Of a DNA stretch of 7,190 nucleotides, positions 1 to 5,282 are shown one piece after another. Position numbers and translations under genes: made by a program. Below the pieces are notes generated by a model. That model was not told the origin of the DNA and did not search any database. It saw only the letters and a program-made list of their open reading frames with translations. How positions within the stretch are numbered: the stretch's first letter is position 1; the number at the start of each line of letters is the position of its first letter. Source of the stretch: Prolixibacteraceae bacterium (lineage in GTDB: Bacteria > Bacteroidota > Bacteroidia > Bacteroidales > Prolixibacteraceae); NCBI GenBank assembly GCA_016788685.1, contig JAEUSS010000026.1:1-7190 (forward strand), read 5' to 3'.

Positions 1-243
1 GGTAAACTCAACCGGAGGTTTCGAATAAAGCTTTGCTGCCGATTCGACCATGTAATATTCTTCATCAGTCCTGACTCCGGCAATACGCCCGTTATCTTTC
101 ACCCCGATCAGAAGCCGGCCTCCGTCGGTATTGGCAAAAGCCACCAACGACCGGGCGATTTTTTTCGAATCGCTGATGCAGTATTTAAAATCCTGTGTTT
201 GGTGCTCACCTTGCTGAATAAGCCTCCTGATGTAATTGCTCAC
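1..243 (-). CDS. AlbA_2 (Schlafen-type) domain protein, N-terminal fragment
   Basis: This is an open frame of 81 codons running off the left edge, so the C-terminus is missing. The start is taken as GTG at 243-241: an in-frame TAG lies at 252-250 and there is no ATG or other good start before the conserved region. Residues 13-56 match the AlbA_2 domain: a Q-D-F-K segment (17-20), S-K-K-I-A-R-S-L-V-A-F-A-N-T (26-39), G-G-R-L-L-I-G-V (41-48) and a D-N-G-x-I-x-G turn (50-56). Family members are putative nucleic-acid or nucleotide-binding proteins, often called RecG-like or transcriptional regulators. In Bacteroidota many are short stand-alone proteins of about 200 residues, but others carry ATPase or helix-turn-helix modules downstream, and this window cannot tell which applies. 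No Shine-Dalgarno sequence precedes the start. The molecular function is not known. Confidence 0.75.
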   Translation of the reverse strand, partial: MSNYIRRLIQQGEHQTQDFKYCISDSKKIARSLVAFANTDGGRLLIGVKDNGRIAGVRTDEEYYMVESAAKLYSKPPVEFT

Positions 244-252
244 GACTGACTA

Positions 253-273
253 GTTACAAGTTATATGTTTCGG
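253..273 (+). repeat. short tract of degenerate 7-bp repeats
   Basis: Three consecutive heptamers begin with GTT: GTTACAA, GTTATAT and GTTTCGG. They lie between the AlbA_2 start and the end of the ferritin/VIT gene. The unit resembles those of the tracts at 1236-1284, 2443-2477 and 3519-3616. With only three units, chance cannot be excluded, and the call rests on similarity to the longer tracts. Confidence 0.35.
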
Positions 274-340
274 TTAAAAGCTGCCGCTATTCGTGCCGAA
301 CGCACCAATAAGACACTTACAACCAACATCAACCATATTT

Positions 341-1222
341 CTACACTTCAATTCCGAAGAAAATCCTGACCAGATAACCCAAGCCGAAGGAAATGAGCCC
401 GACAACCGTACTAAGTACCACCATTTCGGTGAACCGCTTCCGGAAGGGCTGATCGTTGGCTACAGAGATATAGTATGTAAACAGGAAAACAACGAGAATA
501 GAATTAAACAGCGCCACCAGAAGCGCAAGAAAAGGCGAGGTAAAAATCAGGTAAGGAGCCACCAGAAAAACAACCGCGATGACATAAGCGATGCCGGTAA
601 ATACAGCCGATTTAACAGCCAGGTCGTTTTTCCCTTCCGCTTTGTTCGACAAATATTCCGATGATGACATCGACAACGCTCCGGCAATCCCTGTAATGAT
701 TCCGGCCAGGGCCACCAGCTTCGTGTTTTGAAGCGCAAAAGTCAGACCGGCCAGAGTTCCCAGAATCTCGACCAGCGCATCGTTCAGTCCCAAAACAATT
801 GAGCCCATGTATTTCAGGTGTTCCTCCTGAATCAGTCCCAGCAATTCTTTTTCGTGCTGATTTTCATCTTCCGCGACAGCCAGAGCCTCGGGCACTTCGG
901 TGGCAATCAGCGCGTAATTGACCTGCGCCTTTTTCTCCCCTTTCTCCAGAAGTTTCAGCCCGAAAGTCAAGCCGAAGATTTTGGCAATCCAGTAATATTT
1001 CCTGATTTCCCAGTAGCTGGGCGAAACTTCTTTATTGGTATAGGCACTCCACAACTTGTAGTGCTTCATTTCGTCAGCCGCAATTTGCTTAAGCACTTTC
1101 GCATTTTCGGCATTCTGGGTTTGCCCGGCCAGTTTATTGTAAATATGGTATTCGGTAATTTCTTCGCGCTGGGCAAGAATCAACTGCTGCCGAATTTCCG
1201 GAGAAATGGGTTTCTTAATCAT
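341..1222 (-). CDS. Ferritin-like/VIT1 fusion membrane transporter (MbfA-like)
   Basis: This 293-residue protein joins a cytosolic ferritin-like (rubrerythrin-type) domain to a CCC1/VIT1 membrane domain, as in MbfA/Erv1-type proteins, which export iron or manganese and protect against metal and peroxide stress. Residues 10-135 are the ferritin-like helices, with candidate di-metal ligands E20/E21/E24, E51xxH54 and E120xxH123. The VIT1 part starts at about residue 140 with G-L-N-D-A-L-V-E (145-152) and G-T-L-A-G (155-159), then A-L-S-M-S-S-S-E-Y-L-S (182-192). Hydrophobic segments near 142-185, 205-255 and 265-290 complete about five membrane helices. The start is placed at ATG 1222-1220. The frame stays open to an ATG at 1333, but the extra 37 residues look non-coding, overlap the GNAT gene by 16 nt and lie on a repeat tract. 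The leader is A/T-rich without a Shine-Dalgarno sequence. Metal specificity cannot be read from the sequence. Confidence 0.88.
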   Translation of the reverse strand: MIKKPISPEIRQQLILAQREEITEYHIYNKLAGQTQNAENAKVLKQIAADEMKHYKLWSAYTNKEVSPSYWEIRKYYWIAKIFGLTFGLKLLEKGEKKAQVNYALIATEVPEALAVAEDENQHEKELLGLIQEEHLKYMGSIVLGLNDALVEILGTLAGLTFALQNTKLVALAGIITGIAGALSMSSSEYLSNKAEGKNDLAVKSAVFTGIAYVIAVVFLVAPYLIFTSPFLALLVALFNSILVVFLFTYYISVANDQPFRKRFTEMVVLSTVVGLISFGLGYLVRIFFGIEV

Positions 1223-1235
1223 GTTTTTATTTTTT

Positions 1236-1284
1236 ATATCAGGTATCGGGCTGCAAGTATCAGGATTTTGAGCGGCAGTATGCC
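1236..1284 (+). repeat. tract of degenerate 7-bp repeats
   Basis: Seven successive 7-nt units can be read in one phase, the clearest being ATATCAG (1236), GTATCGG (1243), GCTGCAA (1250), GTATCAG (1257) and GTATGCC (1278). The two at 1264 and 1271 are poor. The tract fills much of the gap between the GNAT stop and the ferritin/VIT start, so it would lie in that gene's leader or promoter region. The strand is nominal. Confidence 0.45.
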
Positions 1285-1317
1285 TTTCAACTGACCGTGC
1301 AGTCTTGACACTTGTGT

Positions 1318-1767
1318 CTATTGCTTCATCCACTCAAACATCTGGTAATGTTCGGCGGTCATTCCCAAATGTTCGTAAACGCCGTGTGCCGGAATATTTG
1401 TTTTGTCGGCATACAGGCGAATTCCTCTCAGTCCGGGATTTGCCACAACCAGGCTCTGAATATGTTTGTACAGCCGGCTGAAAATGCTTCGTTTCCGGAA
1501 TTCAGGCCGGACATAAACCGACTGAATCCACAATACCGTTCCGTTACGCCAGTCGCTCCATTCAAAGGTTGTAAGCAATGAACCTACCACTTCGCCGTTG
1601 AGCTCTGCCACATAATAAATCCCTTTCCCCTGATCGGCAAAAACCGCTGCTACTCCTTTTACAACGGTTGGTTCGTGCAGTTGCAGTTGTTCGGTTTCCC
1701 AGGCCATCGCCAACTGAAATTCAACAATGCTGGCCGAGTCGGTTTCATTTGCTTGTCTGATGATCAT
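1318..1767 (-). CDS. GNAT family N-acetyltransferase
   Basis: This 149-residue single-domain protein has a GCN5-related acetyltransferase fold, which transfers an acetyl group from acetyl-CoA to an amine. It opens with M-I-I-R-Q-A-N-E-T-D, the usual beta-1 plus D-x-x-x-I pattern. The central strands I-Y-Y-V-A-E-L-N-G-E-V-V-G-S-L (50-64) are typical. The strand V-L-W-I-Q-S-V-Y-V-R-P-E-F (78-90) leads into the acetyl-CoA pyrophosphate loop R-K-R-S-I-F (91-96), where a Ser stands in place of the glycine normal in R/Q-x-x-G-x. The C-terminal Y-A-D-K-T-N-I-P-A-H-G-V-Y-E-H-L-G-M-T (about 119-137) is the usual N-x-x-A-x-x-x-Y-x-x-x-G-F/M motif, so the fold looks intact. The substrate is unknown. It is divergent from the YjjX-like gene and followed 95 nt later by the ferritin/VIT gene. 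A weak TAATTTAG box sits at 1798-1791 without a -33 partner. Confidence 0.88.
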   Translation of the reverse strand: MIIRQANETDSASIVEFQLAMAWETEQLQLHEPTVVKGVAAVFADQGKGIYYVAELNGEVVGSLLTTFEWSDWRNGTVLWIQSVYVRPEFRKRSIFSRLYKHIQSLVVANPGLRGIRLYADKTNIPAHGVYEHLGMTAEHYQMFEWMKQ

Positions 1768-1819
1768 TCCTTTGTAATTTTTTGAACCCGCTAAATTATA
1801 AAATAGTTCTGCTCATCCG

Positions 1820-1832
1820 GTCCGGTTCGGAC
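1820..1832. other. short inverted repeat in divergent intergenic region
   Basis: GTCCG and CGGAC flank a 3-nt spacer (arms 1820-1824 and 1828-1832). It sits between the divergent GNAT and YjjX-like genes, so it could be an operator or a small hairpin. With 5-bp arms it may also be chance. Confidence 0.25.
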
Positions 1833-1910
1833 ATTAAACCTGAAAGAGCAGGGAGTGTTCACTGCAATGATCGTTTTTTCGTATTTTGGCGGACATTTGA
1901 TTCGAAAAAG

Positions 1911-2438
1911 ATGGTGAAAATTATCGTAGCCTCCAAAAATCCGGTAAAACTGGAGGCTGTAAAAGAAGGTTTGACTGCTTTCCTGAAAAGCGGATTTGAC
2001 ATACACGGCGTTTCGGTCAGCAGCGGTGTGGCCGATCAGCCGATGAGTGATGCTGAAACCTTGTCAGGAGCAATCAACCGGGTTGGTAATGCCAGGCTTC
2101 AGTACCCCGGATACGATTTATACATCGGCGCGGAGGGTGGTGTGGAAGAATCGGCTTCGGGATTGATGGCCTTTGCCTGGATAGTGATCAGCAACGGACA
2201 AAAGATTGGAAAAGCGCGTACCGCAAGTTTCTTTCTTCCTCCTGAAGTGGCTAAACTTGTCCATCAGGGAATGGAACTCGGACATGCTGACGATGTGGTG
2301 TTTGCCAAAACAAACTCGAAACAGCAAAACGGTGCAATCGGCTTACTGACTGACGATCTGATCACCCGTAAAACCCTTTACATTCCGGCTGTTCAAATGG
2401 CATATATCCCTTTCCTGAATCCGGGATTATATCCGTAA
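1911..2438 (+). CDS. yjjX: Inosine/xanthosine triphosphatase, YjjX/DUF84 family
   Basis: This 175-residue protein matches the YjjX/DUF84 (NTPase) family. These enzymes hydrolyse non-canonical purine nucleotides such as ITP and XTP, helping to clean the nucleotide pool. Visible family signatures are S-K-N-P-V-K (8-13) at the N-terminus, S-G-V-A-D-Q-P-M-S-D-A-E-T (38-50) followed by S-G-A-I-N-R (52-57), I-G-A-E-G-G-V-E (72-79), F-F-L-P-P (107-111), G-A-I-G-L-L-T (141-147) and the closing P-F-L-N-P-G-L-Y (167-174). The length fits the family's usual 170-180. The start is ATG 1911, which places the S/T-x-N-P-x-K motif eight residues in. The frame is open back to an ATG at 1782, but those 43 residues are not family-like and would cover the whole divergent intergenic region. 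A TATTTTGG box at 1882-1889 resembles a Bacteroidota -7 element, but no -33 partner is clear. The gene appears monocistronic. Confidence 0.9.
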   Translation: MVKIIVASKNPVKLEAVKEGLTAFLKSGFDIHGVSVSSGVADQPMSDAETLSGAINRVGNARLQYPGYDLYIGAEGGVEESASGLMAFAWIVISNGQKIGKARTASFFLPPEVAKLVHQGMELGHADDVVFAKTNSKQQNGAIGLLTDDLITRKTLYIPAVQMAYIPFLNPGLYP

Positions 2439-2442
2439 AACT

Positions 2443-2477
2443 GCTTCGGGGTGCAGGTTACGAGTTTCCGGATCCGA
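2443..2477 (+). repeat. tract of degenerate 7-bp repeats bracketed by an inverted repeat
   Basis: Five contiguous G-first heptamers start 4 nt after the YjjX-like stop: GCTTCGG, GGTGCAG, GTTACGA, GTTTCCG and GATCCGA. The last two units contain the perfect palindrome CGGATCCG (2469-2476). CTTCGGG at 2444-2450 is complementary to CCCGAAG at 2487-2493, giving a possible 7-bp outer stem with a 36-nt loop. There is no U-run, so it is not a standard terminator. The unit resembles that of the tract at 3519-3616. Confidence 0.5.
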
Positions 2478-2652
2478 CCAATAAAACCCGAAGAATACGA
2501 TAGCGGAAATTGACAAAACCAATAAATCAGATTATCGATTGCCGTTTTTTAATCGTCAACCTCAAGTAAGAGACAAAAACATCCTAATTAAAAACATATT
2601 GGAAGTCAACTCGTAAAGGCTATTTTAACCTTCATTAAAAAAAAATAGCATC

Positions 2653-3039
2653 ATGAACAACTTAGAAACTTTGAAACAGGGTTACGCAAATTTTGCGGCA
2701 GGAAATATCGAAGCAGTTGTTGCGATTTGGCAACCAGACATTATTTGGGCGGAATGCACCGGATTCCCTTTTGTTACCGGTGATGGAATTTTTGTGGGCG
2801 CTCAGGCCATTGTCGATGGCGTTTTCGCACATATCCCTGAGTATTACGATGAGTTCAATATCGAAATTACCGATTTTATTGATGGCGGCGATAAAATCGT
2901 AATGGTTGGCTATTACAAAGGAACTTATAAACCAACCGGGAGAAAATTCAAAGCCAATGCCATGCATGCCTGGACTTTTAAAAACGGGAAAGCCTCTCGC
3001 TTTTTTCAGGCAGCCGACTCGGCAGAAATTTTAAAATGA
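2653..3039 (+). CDS. SnoaL/NTF2-like domain protein
   Basis: This 128-residue protein has the pattern of the NTF2-like/SnoaL (ketosteroid-isomerase-related) fold. It shows an N-terminal helix pair E-T-L-K-Q-G-Y-A-N-F-A-A-G-N-I-E-A-V (5-22), the hallmark P-D-I-I-W (28-32), a strand and loop around residues 43-60, I-V-M-V-G-Y-Y-K-G-T-Y (82-92), and the closing M-H-A-W-T-F-K-N-G-K (104-113) followed by R-F-F-Q-A-A-D (116-122). Such proteins are small cone-shaped binding or isomerase domains with very diverse ligands. Nothing here fixes a substrate, and no signal peptide or membrane segment is present. The start codon follows an A-rich stretch with no Shine-Dalgarno sequence. The gene stands alone, 214 nt after the YjjX-like gene, and is closed by the terminator at 3094-3136. 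A TATTTTAA box at 2621-2628 with TTGG 18 nt upstream is only a weak promoter candidate. Confidence 0.82.
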   Translation: MNNLETLKQGYANFAAGNIEAVVAIWQPDIIWAECTGFPFVTGDGIFVGAQAIVDGVFAHIPEYYDEFNIEITDFIDGGDKIVMVGYYKGTYKPTGRKFKANAMHAWTFKNGKASRFFQAADSAEILK

Positions 3040-3093
3040 AAATGAAAGCTATTGCGACTCAGTAGTCCATTCAAAACGAATACGGATTTCTGC

Positions 3094-3136
3094 CAGTTTC
3101 CTGTTGCTTGCAATGGGAAATTGACAGTTTCTTTTT
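3094..3136 (+). terminator. Intrinsic terminator after the SnoaL-like gene
   Basis: Arms at 3094-3106 and 3111-3123 form a 13-bp stem closed by a CUUG tetraloop (3107-3110) on a G-C pair, which is a stable loop type. A T-rich run (TTTCTTTTT, 3128-3136) follows four bases later. Three of the pairs are G-U in plus-strand RNA and would be A-C mismatches on the minus strand. This indicates a plus-strand RNA structure and hence termination of the SnoaL-like transcript rather than the convergent AhpD-like one. Confidence 0.6.
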
Positions 3137-3167
3137 GTCGGTGAAGATTAATCCGCAAACAGATCTT

Positions 3168-3512
3168 TTATTGCTCCATTAATTCTTCCCAGTATTCAAC
3201 GGCACGGCGGGTATGTGGAATTACGATGGTTCCTCCCACCAGATTCGCAACCGAGAATATCTCGAAAACTTCGGCGGTGGTAACACCTAATTCGTGGCAT
3301 TTGCCCAAATGATATTTCACACAATCGTCGCAGCGCAATACCATTGAGGTAGCCAGTCCGAGCATTTCCTTTGTTTTGGAACTCAAAGCTCCATCCTGAT
3401 AGGTCAGGGTATCCACGCTGTAAATGCGTTTCATCACTTTGTTGTCGGCCGCCAGAATTTTCTCGTTCATCTTTTCGCGGTACGCGTTGAAATCGTCAAT
3501 CAGTTTGCCCAT
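3168..3512 (-). CDS. AhpD-like/carboxymuconolactone decarboxylase family protein
   Basis: This 114-residue protein belongs to the AhpD-like (CMD, PF02627) all-helical family. The redox signature is complete: E49, then C61-D-D-C64 and H68, matching the E...CxxCxxxH motif used as a thiol relay with peroxiredoxins in AhpD. The helix A-L-S-S-K-T-K-E-M-L-G-L-A (42-54) before it and the V-F-E-I-F-S-V-A-N-L-V-G-G (about 81-93) helix after it are typical. It is a single-domain, short form, so gamma-carboxymuconolactone decarboxylase activity is unlikely and a thiol-dependent peroxidase or disulfide role is inferred. No peroxiredoxin gene is adjacent. ATG 3512 is supported by the amphipathic start L-I-D-D-F-N-A-Y-R-E-K-M-N-E-K. 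Only six bases separate this start from the heptad tract at 3519, so its leader or promoter must lie in the repeats, or it is read from miaB, 107 nt upstream. Confidence 0.88.
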   Translation of the reverse strand: MGKLIDDFNAYREKMNEKILAADNKVMKRIYSVDTLTYQDGALSSKTKEMLGLATSMVLRCDDCVKYHLGKCHELGVTTAEVFEIFSVANLVGGTIVIPHTRRAVEYWEELMEQ

Positions 3513-3518
3513 GTCTCA

Positions 3519-3618
3519 GAATTATGAATCGTGAATAATGAGTTGTTCTTTTTGTTACGGGTTACGGGATGCAGGTTGCGGGAATAACGCGTAACCCGCA
3601 TCCTGCAACCCGTAACAA
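3519..3618. repeat. in-phase heptad repeat tract forming a long imperfect palindrome
   Basis: Units of 7 nt keep one phase from 3519 to 3616 (14 units). First come GAATTAT, GAATCGT, GAATAAT and GAGTTGT, then a T-rich unit, then GTTACGG (3554 and 3561), GATGCAG (3568) and GTTGCGG (3575). A central GAATAAC (3582-3588) is also a G-first unit on the other strand. Then the minus-strand reading gives GTTACGG (3616), GTTGCAG (3609), GATGCGG (3602) and GTTACGC (3595). Arms 3552-3581 and 3589-3618 pair at 25 of 30 positions around a 7-nt loop. The tract fills the gap between the miaB stop (1 nt away) and the AhpD-like start (6 nt away). There is no U-run on either strand, so it is not a classic terminator, although a transcript from either strand could form the hairpin. 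Confidence 0.75.
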
Positions 3619-3619
3619 T

Positions 3620-4951
3620 TTATTCTACTGCAACGCCAATCAGTGTGGTTTGGGTACATTTCAGCACGTTCACCATCACGTAATCGCCTTTCTGAAAATT
3701 TTCGGCCGGAAACACCACCACCTTGTTCTGCGAGGTGCGTCCGAAAAGCTCTTCCTTACTTTTTTTCGAAGTTCCTTCCACCAGCACTTCAAACGTTTTG
3801 CCGATGTCGCGCCGGTTACTATCGTGCGACAGCCGGTTATGCAATTGAATGATTTCATCCAGGCGGCGGAGTTTCTCTTCTTCCGGAACATCATCGGCCA
3901 AATGCTCGTGCGCATAAGTTCCGGGACGATCGGAATATTTAAACATGAAAGCCATGTCGAATTTCACTTCTTCCATCAGCGAAAGGGTTTCCTGGTGGTC
4001 TTCCAGTGTTTCGGTACAGAAGCCACAAAACACATCGGTACTGATTCCGCAATCGGGCAGGATCTCACGGATGGCACGAATGCGGTCGAGATACCATTCC
4101 CGGTCATATTTCCGGTTCATCAGCTTCAGAATGCGTGAACTTCCGGACTGAATGGGCAAATGAATGTGGCGGCACAGGTTAGGATGCTTCGCAATAACCT
4201 TCAGAACTTTGTCCGACATATCTTTGGGATGCGAAGTTGTAAACCGGATTCGTACCAACGGATCAACTTCGGCCACCAGCTCAAGCAAATCCCAGAAACG
4301 AACAGGTTTGCGTTCGCCTTCGGGCAGCCATTTGTATGAATTTACGTTTTGTCCGAGCAAAGTCACTTCGCGGTAGCCTTTCTGAGCCAGATCGCGCACT
4401 TCGTTCACAATGTCCTGCGGATCGCGGCTTCGTTCGCGTCCGCGGGTGTACGGAACAATACAATAGGTGCAAAAATTGTTGCAGCCCCGGGTAATGCTTA
4501 CAAATCCCGAAAGTGTTTTTTCGCCAAGTCTGACCGGTGTAATCTTATCGTAGGTCTCGTTTTCCGAAAGTTCGACATTGATTGCACCGTTTCCTTTTTG
4601 CGCTTTATCAATCAGGAAAGGCAGATCGCGGTATGCATCGGGTCCGGCGACCAAATCGACCGCAGCATGAGCCAGCAGCTCATCGCCAACACGTTCGGCC
4701 ATACAACCCAGCACGCCGACAATCAGTTTTTTATTCTTTTTTTTCAGGCTTTTGAAATAATCCAGACGGCCCCATATGCGCTGTTCAGCATTGTCGCGCA
4801 CCGAACAGGTGTTCAGAAAAATAGCATCAGCTCCGTCGGCGGTTTCAACAGGTTCGTAGCTCCGGTCCTGAAGAATGGCGGCTACCACTTCGCTGTCGGC
4901 CACATTCATCTGGCAGCCGTAAGTTTCAATAAATAACTTTTTCGTTTCCAA
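3620..4951 (-). CDS. miaB: tRNA-2-methylthio-N6-dimethylallyladenosine synthase MiaB
   Basis: This radical-SAM methylthiotransferase adds the 2-methylthio group to i6A37 of tRNAs that read UNN codons. From the proposed start it has 443 residues, normal for the family. The N-terminal UPF0004 domain opens F-I-E-T-Y-G-C-Q-M-N and supplies the auxiliary 4Fe-4S cluster ligands C13, C49 (N-T-C-S) and C83 (G-C-M-A-E). The radical-SAM core carries C157-x3-C161-x2-C164 (R-G-C-N-N-F-C-T-Y-C) and then P-Y-T-R-G-R-E-R-S-R, diagnostic of MiaB. A TRAM RNA-binding domain occupies about 376-440. The start is set at TTG 4951-4949, giving M-E-T-K-K-L-F-I-E-T. The open frame reaches an ATG at 5110, but the 53 extra residues are Phe/Arg/Cys-rich and unlike the family, and no other start codon lies between. 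The gene ends 1 nt from the heptad palindrome. Confidence 0.95.
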   Translation of the reverse strand: METKKLFIETYGCQMNVADSEVVAAILQDRSYEPVETADGADAIFLNTCSVRDNAEQRIWGRLDYFKSLKKKNKKLIVGVLGCMAERVGDELLAHAAVDLVAGPDAYRDLPFLIDKAQKGNGAINVELSENETYDKITPVRLGEKTLSGFVSITRGCNNFCTYCIVPYTRGRERSRDPQDIVNEVRDLAQKGYREVTLLGQNVNSYKWLPEGERKPVRFWDLLELVAEVDPLVRIRFTTSHPKDMSDKVLKVIAKHPNLCRHIHLPIQSGSSRILKLMNRKYDREWYLDRIRAIREILPDCGISTDVFCGFCTETLEDHQETLSLMEEVKFDMAFMFKYSDRPGTYAHEHLADDVPEEEKLRRLDEIIQLHNRLSHDSNRRDIGKTFEVLVEGTSKKSKEELFGRTSQNKVVVFPAENFQKGDYVMVNVLKCTQTTLIGVAVE

Positions 4952-4973
4952 TTTGTATCCGATTTTGAGGCTG

Positions 4974-5004
4974 CAAATTTCACTAATTTTCAGGAATAAG
5001 CAAG
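4974..5004 (-). promoter_or_regulatory. candidate miaB promoter
   Basis: On the minus strand GAAATTTG (4981-4974) differs at one base from the Bacteroidota -7 box TAnnTTTG. CTTG (5004-5001), one base off the -33 TTTG, lies 19 nt upstream, within the usual spacing. Transcription would start near 4967, about 16 nt before the TTG codon. That fits the short-start model and excludes the ATG at 5110 for this transcript. Both boxes are imperfect. Confidence 0.3.
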
Positions 5005-5254
5005 TACCCCGACGCAAACCACACCGGGGGACAAGGCAAAAGAAAACGCCAAACCGCGCCCTGAGCCTGCCGGGGGAAAACAAAAAATTAACATTCAGGA
5101 AAAAAAACAAGGCAATGAAGACATCGCCCCAATCGTTTATTTCAGGCGGCAGTCCGCCAAATACACTAAACAGCAGTCACTTTACACCAATCTTCCGTAT
5201 AAACATTTTGCGGTGAGCATTTGGCCGACCGAAATAGTTGTTCCATTAAAAATG

Positions 5255-5262
5255 TATATTTG
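5255..5262 (+). promoter_or_regulatory. -7 promoter element of the SPOR/PurF-like operon
   Basis: TATATTTG matches the Bacteroidota -7 consensus TAnnTTTG exactly. It sits 20 nt before the ATG of the SPOR-domain gene, implying a leader of about 14 nt. No TTTG is found 19-21 nt upstream. The nearest TTTG (5220-5223) is 31 nt away, so the -33 box is weak or absent. Confidence 0.45.
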
Positions 5263-5282
5263 CAAACTCAAAAACTGATCGT

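Larger units (their letters stand above)
4952..5282. other. 331-nt divergent intergenic region
   Basis: This lies between the miaB start and the SPOR-protein start. It holds the candidate miaB promoter, a small GGCGG-CAGT-CCGCC hairpin (5145-5158) and the -7 box of the SPOR gene. Open frames on both strands here give basic, low-complexity peptides with no recognisable domain, so I see no gene. Purine runs near 5036-5060 and 5080-5110 are A-rich. Confidence 0.6.

Noticed and set aside
293..305. GTGC/GCAC hairpin as terminator of the ferritin/VIT gene
   Set aside because: It has only a 4-bp stem and no U-tract on the minus strand.
818..1294. Plus-strand open frame of 158 codons
   Set aside because: It is antisense to the ferritin/VIT gene, and its Phe-rich composition is a mirror of Glu/Lys codons on the real strand.
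1223..1333. 37-codon N-terminal extension of the ferritin/VIT protein
   Set aside because: It overlaps the GNAT 3' end, lies across a heptad repeat tract, and adds nothing resembling the ferritin-like domain.
1782..1910. 43-codon N-terminal extension of the YjjX-like protein
   Set aside because: The residues are not family-like, the family S/T-x-N-P-x-K motif sits correctly after ATG 1911, and the extension would occupy the whole divergent promoter region.
3552..3618. Heptad palindrome as a bidirectional intrinsic terminator
   Set aside because: The hairpin is long, but neither strand has a U-run after it (the minus strand continues with A-rich sequence), so a classic rho-independent terminator is not supported.
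3519..3618. CRISPR-like array
   Set aside because: The repeat unit is 7 nt without spacers, flips strand at the centre, and no cas genes are nearby.
4953..5216. Plus-strand open frame of 87 codons in the miaB/SPOR intergenic region
   Set aside because: It encodes a basic, low-complexity peptide with no domain or signal, starts inside the miaB leader region on the opposite strand, and has no promoter of its own that I can see.
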